64,000 nucleotides of DNA, from NCBI GenBank assembly GCA_037127255.1, contig JBANSL010000004.1, positions 86,324,627-86,388,626 of the forward strand. The letters are read 5' to 3'. Shown here in pieces: positions 55,038-64,000 of this stretch. The translations under genes were made by a program, and so were the position numbers. The DNA is from Persicaria tinctoria. Lineage: Eukaryota; Streptophyta; Magnoliopsida; Caryophyllales; Polygonaceae. Each line of letters begins with the position of its first letter. The first letter of the stretch is position 1. Under the pieces are notes generated by a model. It saw nothing but the letters and a program-made list of their open reading frames with translations, ran no database searches and was not told the origin of the DNA.

Positions 55038-55280
55038 CTCCCTCCGTTCGGCAAAACTTGTCATTTTAGGGTGTTAGTTTTGTTCAAAAAAACTTGTCAT
55101 TATAGGTATTTTTCCATTCACTTTACAAAAATACCCTTGACATGATTGATGGGTTGTTAGTTGTAGTTTTCAATAAAGTAAAAAAGATGGGTAATAATTA
55201 AGGGTAAATTAGTATATTTGTTAATTGCCTTAAAACTTGTGAAATAAGTTAAAATGACAAGTTTTGTCGAACGGAGAGAG
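55038..55280. mobile_element. Stowaway-like MITE, 243 bp
   Basis: CTCCCTCCGTTCGGCAAAAC and its counterpart GTTTTGTCGAACGGAGAGAG are terminal inverted repeats with TA on both sides (55036-55037, 55281-55282). An extra internal copy of AAAACTTGTCATT near the left end indicates a small duplication. Confidence 0.85.
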
Positions 55281-55639
55281 TATAATTTATCTACGAGTTT
55301 TTTTAATTTGTGTCCAAATGACTTAGAATAAGACTCTTGTTTTAAAAAATATTTTCCTATTTAAAACAAGTTAGCTATATTTTAAATTAGATTTTAGATT
55401 TCTTTTAACGACAATGGTCGATGTGATGACCGCTTTCTATTTACAAAAATCAAAAAATAAGAGAAATCTTTCTCAATTTAGGTTTTTATTTTATGTCCTT
55501 TGTAGGATTTCTCTATATAGGAATGTAAAAGTAAATATGGTAAATAATATGAAATCCTTGTATAAAATATAAAGAATACTGCCCTTTTTTGTTTTAAAAA
55601 AAAAAAGTTATTTCTTTGTTGTTTAAAATCCGTTAAAAG

Positions 55640-56035
55640 TTCTTGATTAGGGTTTGGGGAATTGTGATTCTTTCTCCGCAATTTTTGCGGAGGCTTTGGG
55701 TCTCCGGCAAGGGGTGTTCTAAGCAAATTAAGCAGTTGAATTTGGACAAGCTACTTATTGAAGGGGATAAGCTCGATCAATGTGGTAAAAGCGACCCTTG
55801 GAGACTGATCGTCCCCTTGAAATTAATATTGAGTTGCTTCTGTTCGATACAAATTAAATTGGCTCTCGCGTCATTTTTTAATATTATTATTCGTCATATT
55901 TGTAAGGAAGTGAATATTGTTTCAAATAGGATTGCACATCTTTCTTACAATATCCCCACCGACAGAAATTTAAAGAATGACCCAAAACTTCGAGTTCTCA
56001 TTCTCAAGGACATACTGCAGTCAGTCAGATAATTT
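55640..56035 (+). pseudogene. Decayed LINE RNase H-like fragment
   Basis: Pieces of an RVT_3-type RNase H domain appear in different frames. One frame has IFAEALGLRQG; another has QLNLDKLLIEGDKL and later RHICKEVNIVSNRIAHLSYN, matching the usual EGD and HI.REAN..AD.LAHL positions. A frameshift near 55705 and the lack of any upstream RT mark it as a 5'-truncated remnant. An A-rich tail follows at 56057-56073. Confidence 0.55.
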
Positions 56036-56206
56036 TGTTCTAATTTCTTTCTCGTTCAAAAAAGAAAAAAAAATCAGTCAAAATTACAAACATTCCAAAT
56101 CTTTTCTAAATTGGATTGTACCATTATTCACACTTTAAAAGCAAGTCAATTCAAGTTTTACTTTTGTTTTCTTTATTAACTATTCACTATATCTATATAA
56201 TCTATA

Positions 56207-58532
56207 TCTATATAATATACTAAAACAGAGGCCGCTGGAGCGACCTCGCGGGCACGGAATTTTCTGGATTAAACGGGATTATTTTTGCTTACGTGTCATT
56301 TTCTGGATTAAAGTGGTATTATATTTATGGGCTACATCAATTAATATGTCAATATAGTTGGGTAAATTTTTTATCTTTTTAGATCAAATAATCTATCAAA
56401 TATAACCTTATATTTAGATTAAAGTAGAGTCTTATTTTAAATTATATTTGTTATGATTTCTACCATATCCAATTTATATATATATATATATATAAATAGT
56501 GGAAATATATTTAACAATTTTTATATTTAGATTTGGTACAACTTATCTTCATTTAATGTCAAATACATTAATATATACCCGTACCAATCTTCAACATATA
56601 TTTACAAAGGTAAAATTAATATTTGTAGGTTGAATATATAAATTAGGCAAAAAACTTATCTTTTTAGATCACTAAAAATTAATTATGACTATATTAATTT
56701 AGTCAAATTAATATATTACGTAAATATTCTATCTTTTTAGATGAAATTAAATATATTTGTATAAATATTCAACAACCAACATTATATCTTAATTGGTGAA
56801 AATTTTATCTTTTTAAATTAAATAATCTATGTAATATATTGTAGTTCTTATATAAACATAGTCTATCTATGAGTCATCATCAAACACGAAACCTTTAATA
56901 TCGATCATTAGCCGGTTCAAGTGTTCAACCGCTTGCAAATCCAAATTTGCCGCACCGTTGTGGTTCCTATCTACTTTGTTCAATCTTTGCAAATCGCACA
57001 CAGATTTGTCGCCGCTTCAATAGTATCATATTGGAGATGGTAGGCACCCGGTTCAAATGTTCATTTTATTAGTCATCTAATATCGCCGCTTCAACAGAAA
57101 GTTGCAGTCAAGCATTTTGATTATTTTGAGTTATAGTTTTGACTTTATTCATCATATATAGATCCTGCTACGTATATATATCCCTAAAATAGAAAACGGA
57201 GAAAAAAGATATAGGAATGGTTCTCTTAGATGAAGAGGTAAGCCCTTATATTAATTACCCCTTATTTTAACTTAATGTATTTGATGTTGTTTTAATTAAA
57301 GTATTGATTTTTCCGTCTTTGAACTGTACATGCAGGATTAATATTCGATGATTGAAGCTATGGTTCCATTCTTTATATCGAATAAAATTTCTCCGATCTT
57401 GAAGGAATATTCAGTTTATAAACTTTCAAATTATTTTGATCTTCGTTTTAAAAACTAATATTAGTAGTATATAATAGTATAGTTTTTATATATACTAAAA
57501 TAGAGGCCTGAAACGGCTTCTGGTGCGATTCACGTACGTGTCATTTTCTGGATTAATATAGTGTTATTTTTTTTTAGCCACATCAATTAATAAGCCAATA
57601 TAATTTTGCCATCTTTGTTAATGATTCCATTTATTTTTATAAATAAATATTCAACCTTATATCTTATAAGTAATTAGTTAGAAAACTTATCTTTTTATAT
57701 CAAATAATCTATCTAATATTCGATCAAAATTGAATATAATATATCTATTAGGGGAAAAAAAACAATGACTTATGTATCTTTTTGCAAAACATTACTTATT
57801 TTTTATCAAAATGTTACCGTAACTTATACCTATGCAAAAAAAAAAAAGACAAGTATAATTTTGCAAAATATTTTAACTAACTGTTTTTCATATATGCCCA
57901 CATAATAACCAAAAAAAATATTTAATTAATTAATACTCCCTCCGTTACGCAAAACATGTCATTTTGTGTACTTTTTATTTTTATCTTAAAAAATTTCAAG
58001 GTTTTGATTTATTTATTTAAGAAAATTTTAAGTATATTAATTTTAATCAAACATAATTTATTTATCTATTATATATGTATACTTTTTTATTTTTCTATAT
58101 ATATAATGTATATTGATATGAACTAAACATACTTTTAGTTTAGTTTATTGTTATTAAAAATCCAAAGCTTTCAACCAAACTATATATTATAACCTTTATT
58201 TTTTTAAAAAAATAAATAAATTAAATATCATTTTACTCCCTCCGTTAATCAAAACATGTCGTTTTAGAAATTTGCACATTATTTAAGAAATCAAATAAAA
58301 GCAAACAAAAGTACACTTATACCCCTAATTATTACTTTACTTTTCCACTTTATTGAAAACTACAACTAACAAACATCCAATCATGACAAGGGTAATTTTG
58401 GAAAGTGAACACCAAAATACCTAAAACGACAAGTTTTTCTTAACAAGATTTTACTCCTAAAACGACATGTTTTTCTTAACGGAGGGAGTATTTATTAAGA
58501 AACCGCACAACGGGCGGGTACCGAATACTAGT
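56207..58532 (+). mobile_element. Helitron-like region, possibly two overlapping copies
   Basis: The left end TCTATATAATATACTAAAAC, followed by AGAGGCCG, looks like the 5' end of plant Helitrons. The right end has GGGCGGGTACCGAATACTAGT, ending in CTAGT as Helitron 3' ends do (CTRRT). A second 5'-like end lies at about 57488 (TATATACTAAAATAGAGGCC), and both are followed by related sequence (ACGTGTCATTTTCTGGATTA, then CACATCAATTAATA). The base after CTAGT is A rather than the expected T, and no strong hairpin precedes it, so the call is tentative. No Rep/helicase. Confidence 0.4.
58246..58488. mobile_element. Stowaway-like MITE, 243 bp
   Basis: CTCCCTCCGTTAATCAAAAC and GTTTTTCTTAACGGAGGGAG termini with TA on both sides (58244-58245, 58489-58490). 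The right arm carries a partial duplicate (CTAAAACGACAAGTTTTTCT, then CTAAAACGACATGTTTTTCT). A related but half element begins at 57937. Confidence 0.85.
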
Positions 58533-58669
58533 ATCTATAGGTAGATATACACAAATTCAAGATAGATATATCTCATTTGTACTATAATGCCTCTTATACC
58601 CTAGCCCCTCCCCTCTCTATCCCATCTTCTTCTATCATCTCCTCCTCAAACAACCACTTACATCGATCC

Positions 58670-58681
58670 ATGGCTCGTTAG
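58670..58681 (+). promoter_or_regulatory. Three-codon upstream ORF of the SUPERMAN-like gene
   Basis: ATG GCT CGT TAG in the strong context CGATCCATGGC, 46 nt before the main ATG at 58728. If included in the mRNA it would be met first by scanning ribosomes and could lower translation of the repressor. The transcript start is not known. Confidence 0.5.
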
Positions 58682-58727
58682 CTTCAACCCCTCAATTCAA
58701 TCTTCATCTCAAATTCACCTCAAAACC

Positions 58728-59285
58728 ATGACTCAGCCTCCTCCACAGTCGCCTCCATCAAACCCTAATTTCTACCCGGTCTTCCCTTGGCCGATGTGGA
58801 CTCCTCCGGCGAACCCTCCGGGCTTCCGCCCACCGGACGGAAAGGGCGAAGACGACGACTCGTGGGAGGTGCGCGCCTTCGCGGAGGACACGGGCAGCGT
58901 CGCGGGCACCACGTGGCCGCCCCGCTCTTACACTTGCACCTTCTGCAGGCGGGAGTTCCGGTCCGCCCAGGCCCTCGGCGGCCACATGAACGTCCACCGC
59001 CGCGACCGCGCCCGCCTCCAGCACCAACACCAGCAGCTGCCCCCACTCACCGGCCACGCCGTCACTCCGGCCGAATTCTTCCAAAATGACGCCGCCGGAT
59101 TTTGTGTTGTTTGTCAACAATTGTCAAACTCCTGCAGCAATGGCGTTATAGTCGATGCCGGATTGTCGGTCCCTGAAGCCGATAAGGCCATCGAATACGA
59201 CGAACGAGAGGATGAAAATGATCAAGACGGTGCCGCAGAAATGGAGGTAGAAGAGGTTGATTTGGAGCTTCGCTTGGGGAAATAA
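58728..59285 (+). CDS. SUPERMAN-like C2H2 zinc-finger transcriptional repressor with EAR motif
   Basis: A single-exon, 185-aa nuclear protein. The Pro-rich N-terminus ([17 protein letters not shown]) is followed by [19 protein letters not shown] and the plant-specific QALGGH finger: Cys70, Cys73, His86, His90. Then comes the basic [11 protein letters not shown], as in SUPERMAN, RABBIT EARS and relatives. The C-terminus is acidic and ends DLELRLGK, an LxLxL-type EAR motif that recruits TOPLESS corepressors (family knowledge). Members control floral boundaries, cell division and hormone responses. It is shorter than SUPERMAN and has a Gln/His run (98-105). The best-fitting subgroup is the SUPERMAN-like ZFP10/11 set, but the ortholog is not decided. 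The 5' half is very GC-rich. Confidence 0.92.
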   Translation: MTQPPPQSPPSNPNFYPVFPWPMWTPPANPPGFRPPDGKGEDDDSWEVRAFAEDTGSVAGTTWPPRSYTCTFCRREFRSAQALGGHMNVHRRDRARLQHQHQQLPPLTGHAVTPAEFFQNDAAGFCVVCQQLSNSCSNGVIVDAGLSVPEADKAIEYDEREDENDQDGAAEMEVEEVDLELRLGK

Positions 59286-61583
59286 GCTCACCAAGGGGAG
59301 ATGTATTTATATATAATTAAGTACTATATTTAGCTTTGCTGATTTGTATTTGTGTTCTTAAATTACTAATTTAATTGTATGTTTGTCATGTAGATTGGTA
59401 AGTATAATTAACTCATTTCCTCAATATGAATTATGAAATAACATGCCCTAAAAGTAATTAGGGTTTTGGAAAGTGGTAGCATTTGTGTTGATCTTCTTGA
59501 TCATAATTAATTAGGGTTTTTCTGTAGTGGATCCGATGTGAACAACTCTTATGGGGTGAACTGTGAACAAACTGATTATTCATAGGTATCACCATAATTA
59601 TTCATTTGACGTAATATGATTATTCATATGTCTGAATAGTTATGAACAAGGTTATATAGGCCAGCTAGCTAGCAACCAAGTAAATGTAAATTGGTATTTC
59701 TTCAAGCTTCCAAAGCTTTGATTTATGGAAATATAGTACTCTTGTACTATTCATGCTGCTAAAACAATGAAAATCTACCATTTGCCCCCTCCATATTGTA
59801 CAATCATGGTTTAACATGTCTTTGTCTCTTGTCTTTCTAACTTTTCTTGTGTACTTTCATGGCAATGTAAATCAACACTCTTTTTGTCTTCATGTGCAGT
59901 GAATTGAGTGAATTCGGAGCTGCATCGATATGTGTACTAACGTGCAACTTTATCATATTACAGACTGATGCGCCTCGAAATTTTAAATCTGACAGATTCT
60001 GAAAAGCTTGTCAATTATCGTAACTATTGTGTAAGTTAAATTGAGTATATATAACAAAATCTTATTTGGAAATCTATATATATGCAAGTATTTTTTATTA
60101 ACTATGAGGAGTGATGAATTTTTTTTATTTTCATATATATATATAAGTCAATTCAATTAGGGTTATGTCTCATGAACTACAAGTCTACAAAGGTGGTAGA
60201 AACTCTTTTAATTTCCACCTTTATTTGGAAAGAAATGTAAAATGAAATAAATTCAAAATGAAAGACATGCAGTGGAGTGTCATTTTCTCACTGAAATTGT
60301 CTGCATGTAGCCTAGGTGGGGATTTTCCGTGGGTTTATATGGTTCGCAATTTGCACCTCGAAATTCAAAATATTACCAAAAATGCCACTCTAACATAGAT
60401 TTTGTGACAGCTTTAGCAAATTAAAATGTCAGTCCTTCACCATGTTTCAACAGTTCTTTTGAATTGGTTTAATACCTCAGATTAATGTTAATGAGTAGGT
60501 CTGGCATTCTAAGAGTTCCTTGAATTGCTAAATCTACAGAAAGGTAATTAAAAAAGAACAAGATAGCAAGCCTTACCGTAAAAATGGCTTTCGTCACACC
60601 ACACCTATCCACCTATCGCGTGACTCTATCCACCTATCTACCATCCTTGGGTGACTTGCACGGACAAAGGGCAGCCTCTGCACCCTTCCAATGCTTTACA
60701 ATATGGCCAGTTTGAAGTCTTTTCTGAACGGCGACCCAAACCACAAACGACCATTTTCTAGAGTGTGATATTCTAAGAGTTCTGAATAGCCATGAAAAAT
60801 ATATCTAAGACGAATGCATCTTCTTTTTGGTTCATTAACCTACTTATTACGAATTGAACAAATACGTATAATTTTATTATATGGTCGTCTATTGCGATTG
60901 GTTCACGGTAGATTTCTATTTTATTTTTTTGAGTAGGTAAGAATTTGAAAACCCAGACTACAGGGCTGGTAACTCGATCAATAGATCGACAAATCGACAC
61001 ACAGATAAACCATCAACAATCAATACACTAAACAACACATGTGAAAGAAAAACCCATACATAAGTCAGCTCTATACATGTATACAAGTAAGGTGTTTTTT
61101 CTTCTTATAATATATGTGTATCAGTGTATGTATATATATAAGTCGCTCTCTTCCTGACCTCCCCCATACATAAGATCACATAGAGAGAGATGGGCAAAAT
61201 TTGTCTTCTCTATTTTCAACCTACCAATATAAATGAAGTAGCTAGCGCGCAGAGACAGAAAGGGGAGTGGGCCGGGCCGGGACCGGGGCTCCGATCCCGA
61301 GGCGGGCGAGGGCAGGGCAGTTAGGGGCAGGGCTACATTAGCTAACCGAGATCGATCACTCATGCTCGGCCTGCCAGCGCCAATACGCATTCCATCAAGT
61401 CCCAACTCAACCGGGCCGGTTCCATTTCAACCAGATTTCCCTACCCTATATATTTGCATTGCAGAATTTGCAGCTGCTATGTCTTCTACTCAGTGGCAGA
61501 GGCGGATCTAGGGGCGCCATATGGTAGCTCGAGCCCCCGTTGGTTTATTATTTTATTTTATTTTAAAAAAAAATGGAGTAATA
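59286..61583. other. Downstream and intergenic region
   Basis: The first few hundred bases should hold the 3' UTR. No further gene is supported. At 60917-61060 there is a poly-T-headed block with GTAGGTAAGAATTTG, one of the minus-strand retroelement tails. 61255-61420 is a sharp GC-rich patch with GGGCCGGGCCGGGACCGGGG that contains a 94-aa minus frame I do not recognise; a TATA-like CCTATATATTTG lies at 61442. Confidence 0.4.
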
Positions 61584-61735
61584 CTCTCCATTCGGAAATA
61601 CATGTAGCACATTTTAAAAAAAGTTAAAAATTATATAAATTATTAACTTTTTTATTAATATTTTTAATAATTACAAACTTAATTATTTAGTTTTATATAA
61701 TTTTTATCAGAGGCATTTATTTCCGAATGGAGACA
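61584..61735. mobile_element. Short Stowaway-like MITE
   Basis: CTCTCCATTCGGAAATACAT and (minus) GTCTCCATTCGGAAATAAAT are inverted ends with TA on the left; about 150 bp, internally deleted relative to others in the window. Confidence 0.7.
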
Positions 61736-61764
61736 ATAAAATATAAAATGTATCAAAAGTACCA

Positions 61765-62058
61765 ATGGAGGGTAAGAGTGAGGTGCTTTCTTGTGCCTCA
61801 CTACCATGAGGTCAAGGATTCAAATCCCACTATGAGCAATTTGTGCTATATATAGTGGGTACTCATGCCTTGGTTTACCTTGGCATGAGTTAGCCTGTCT
61901 TGCGGCTTGCTGCTTGGCTTACCCGGCTCGAGTGCTTTGCAGGCTAGTGCTCGGCCCGTGGAGGATTAGTCGATAACCTCGGAACCTCCACGTCATAAAA
62001 AAAAAGCTATGTGTTCTTTCGAAAACGGAACCTCCACGTCATAAAAAAAAAAAAAAAA
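61765..62058 (+). mobile_element. tRNA-derived SINE with poly-A and duplicated tail
   Basis: The head carries GGTAAGAGTGAGGTGC and the B-box GGATTCAAATCC (61817-61828). A body of about 150 bp ends in CCTCCACGTCAT followed by an A-run. The tail is duplicated: a 46-bp unit from 61980 (CGGAACCTCCACGTCAT, A-run, GCTATGTGTTCTTTCGAA) recurs at 62026 with a longer A-run. No clean target-site duplication was found. Confidence 0.5.
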
Positions 62059-62092
62059 GCTATGTGTTCTTTCGAATGAGATTTAAAAGTAG

Positions 62093-62470
62093 GGGTGTTA
62101 TATGAGCCGAGCAGTTTGGGCTCGACTCGAACTTGTTTATTTTCTAAATAAGCCAAGTATTTTCTAAATAAGCCAAGTATGATATATTTTTAAGCTCGGT
62201 GAAAAGCTCTGCTCGCTCAATTTAAGCTCGAATAGCTCAAATTTTGTGAAATTTCTAAAATTTTCTTTAACTTACTATGTCGTGAGCAAATAGGATTGTT
62301 TAATACTAAAAAAAAGCTCAGCTCGAACTTTTTCATTTCGTAAACGATTCGAGTATGAGCACATTTTTAAGCTCTAATCCAAATTTAGGCTCGGCTCGAA
62401 CTCGACTCGTTTTTATTATAAACAAGTTGAATAATGAATAAGTAGTACTCAGCTCGTTCGATTCGAATAA
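62093..62470. mobile_element. GAGCTCGA-rich MITE, copy 2 (decayed)
   Basis: Starts GGGTGTTATATGAGCCGAGC, the terminus of the element at 54376-54743, and contains CTCGGCTCGAACTCG-like phrases. The right end is unclear. A 20-bp tandem duplication TATTTTCTAAATAAGCCAAG lies at about 62138-62178. Confidence 0.5.
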
Positions 62471-64000
62471 TAGTACTATTTAAATGGATGAAATCTGTAA
62501 TTAGCAGAAATTAATTAGACCATCTTTATTCATGGTACTCCAAGTACCATAGCTAATTTTTTAAAAGGAAAACAAAAAAAATGTCAGGTTTTTTGTTAAA
62601 CCAAGAAAATTATGTGAGGTGAGTATCATAGTAAGATAATCAAAATAAAATTGCTTTGATAGTCGAGAGAGAAACAATTTATGTGCAGGGTGTTCTCCTC
62701 CCTCCCCCATCTCTCCTAGTTCTATATGTTGTTGATTTTGCGTTGATTAGTGAAAAATTGCTTTCTTTCTTCTACCCCATATATGATTAGATTTGACAAA
62801 ATATTCATTATATTTTATATTTTATTATAAAAAATAGTTATGATACCGGTATTAAAAATTCTCTTACTATTCATCCGAAAAGATAAGACTAAGGTAAGTT
62901 ACAAAATTGATACTCCATTGAGCAGCTATGACTAAGATTGTGATCACCTTGGGAGATGGGAAAGGTCACCAAATCGGGAATGAGTACGACCACTACCACC
63001 GCACCTTCAAATGACTGCACATATATCCTCACTCCTTTATCTTGTATAGCCTGTATTGGAAATAACTTCATCAAATGGGTGTGTTGGATTCCATTGCATT
63101 TTAATGTAACTACTTTTAGGCACCACGCACTAATTCACCAATTAAACCTTAAGTTATCGTTCATGTTGATATTCTAAACCTTGGAATTAATTAACTCTTA
63201 AAAATTTGAAGAACAAAATGTCCAATAAGCTAGCTAGCTAGGCTATAATATTATTGGCTAACTTATAAAACATTGGGGTTAAAACTTAAGAGAAGAAAAA
63301 ATCAACTCGGGAAGAAATTTGTTGAAGGATTCTTTAAAATCAATTTTGACATGGCTAAATTATCTTAGAGGAAGCGGCGATAAATTTTATCATCTAACGT
63401 CTAGACATACAATGTCATATGGTGCGATTCTGTTTCAACCTTAAAGGCAAAGGTTTTGACTATCCACGATCATGCACTGACTTTTTGATAGCTAAAAACC
63501 CAGGTTTATTGAGGATTAATATCGAGAGGGAGGGTTTAGGATTTATGATTTAGTGTCCATGATAGATATTTTTGAAATGGTGATAACCGATATTCTTGGT
63601 TTGACGGTTTGACCCAAGCTTTTTGTATTTTGAAAGGTTACCTTGTGACGAATGAAGTGATACACCTCCCATTTTTACAGCTCCGAGAATCAATTGTTTC
63701 TCAACCATAACTCCTCGCCTTTGTCCATAAAATCATTATACAACGTTTCAGCACGATATCCTATTAAAAAAAAATATGAAAATGATTTAATTATGCATTT
63801 TTTTGATAAAGTAAAAATTCGAAATCATATAGATTGGATTCTCGAGACTGGTAAAACTGGGAGACAGAAACACAGTCACAGACAAATACAACATGAAACA
63901 AAAAAAACAAAAGCGCATTGAGGCAAGCTAAACTTGCAACATTATAAGTGGAACTACGACCTAACAAAAACCAACTAGTCGAAGAAACATACGAGGATCA
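62471..64000. other. AT-rich intergenic sequence to window end
   Basis: No gene supported. At 63798-63960 a T-run followed by GATAAAGTAAAAATTCGAAA and GC-richer sequence resembles the other minus-strand retroelement tails. Small frames here resemble no family. Confidence 0.4.

Noticed and set aside
61121..61405. 94-aa minus frame in a GC-rich patch
   Set aside because: Composition-driven; no domain and no plausible promoter on that strand. The GC-rich patch itself is noted.

Overview
The window looks like a gene-poor euchromatic stretch of a flowering-plant (eudicot) nuclear genome. The evidence is spliced genes with GT-AG introns, plant-only gene families (SAUR, AHL, SUPERMAN-like C2H2, VAR3/OZ zinc finger), AT-rich intergenic DNA and a dense, nested set of plant transposable elements. 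No prokaryotic or organellar operon structure, rRNA, CRISPR or clear functional tRNA gene was seen. The species cannot be told from the sequence alone.

Host genes, left to right. (1) A VAR3/OZ-type double RanBP2 zinc-finger protein (+, entering from the left edge to 3168), probably an organelle RNA-editing or plastid-development factor. (2) A single-exon SAUR-like gene (+, 6725-7102). (3) A single-exon AT-hook/PPC (AHL) gene (-, 16388-17233) with two tiny upstream ORFs just before its ATG. (4) A single-exon SUPERMAN-like C2H2 repressor with a C-terminal EAR motif (+, 58728-59285), also with a minimal upstream ORF. They are unrelated neighbours separated by 3.5-41 kb, not a pathway cluster.

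Mobile DNA fills most of the rest. Four elements are well delimited by target-site duplications (TSDs): a copia-type remnant reduced to LTR + primer-binding site + LTR end (4278-4520, TSD CATAC); a non-autonomous Ty3/gypsy Athila-like gag-protease element (23318-30009, 1,295-bp LTRs, TSD GAAGC) lacking reverse transcriptase and integrase; an apparently intact Ty1/copia element (33427-37987, 194-bp LTRs, TSD CGGAT) with one 1,384-aa polyprotein; and a full-length L1-type LINE (42763-48446, 12-bp TSD, poly-A) with two intact ORFs overlapping at ATGA. Around them lie a tRNA-derived SINE with an 18-bp TSD, at least six Stowaway-like MITEs (CTCCCTCCGT termini), two PIF/Harbinger-like elements with TTA/TAA TSDs, hAT-like and foldback MITEs, a Helitron-like region, and three decayed LINE RNase H fragments.

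Points most worth a second look: a 21-bp microinversion between the two otherwise identical-looking LTRs of the gypsy element, exactly between 9-bp inverted repeats; a single in-frame amber codon separating its gag and protease; an exon in the VAR3/OZ gene that encodes exactly one zinc-finger repeat between two phase-identical introns; back-to-back mini-uORFs before the AHL gene; a 113-bp element with perfect 20-bp terminal inverted repeats and internal palindromes; and a large foldback repeat split by the gypsy insertion. All comparisons were made by eye; no database search was run.
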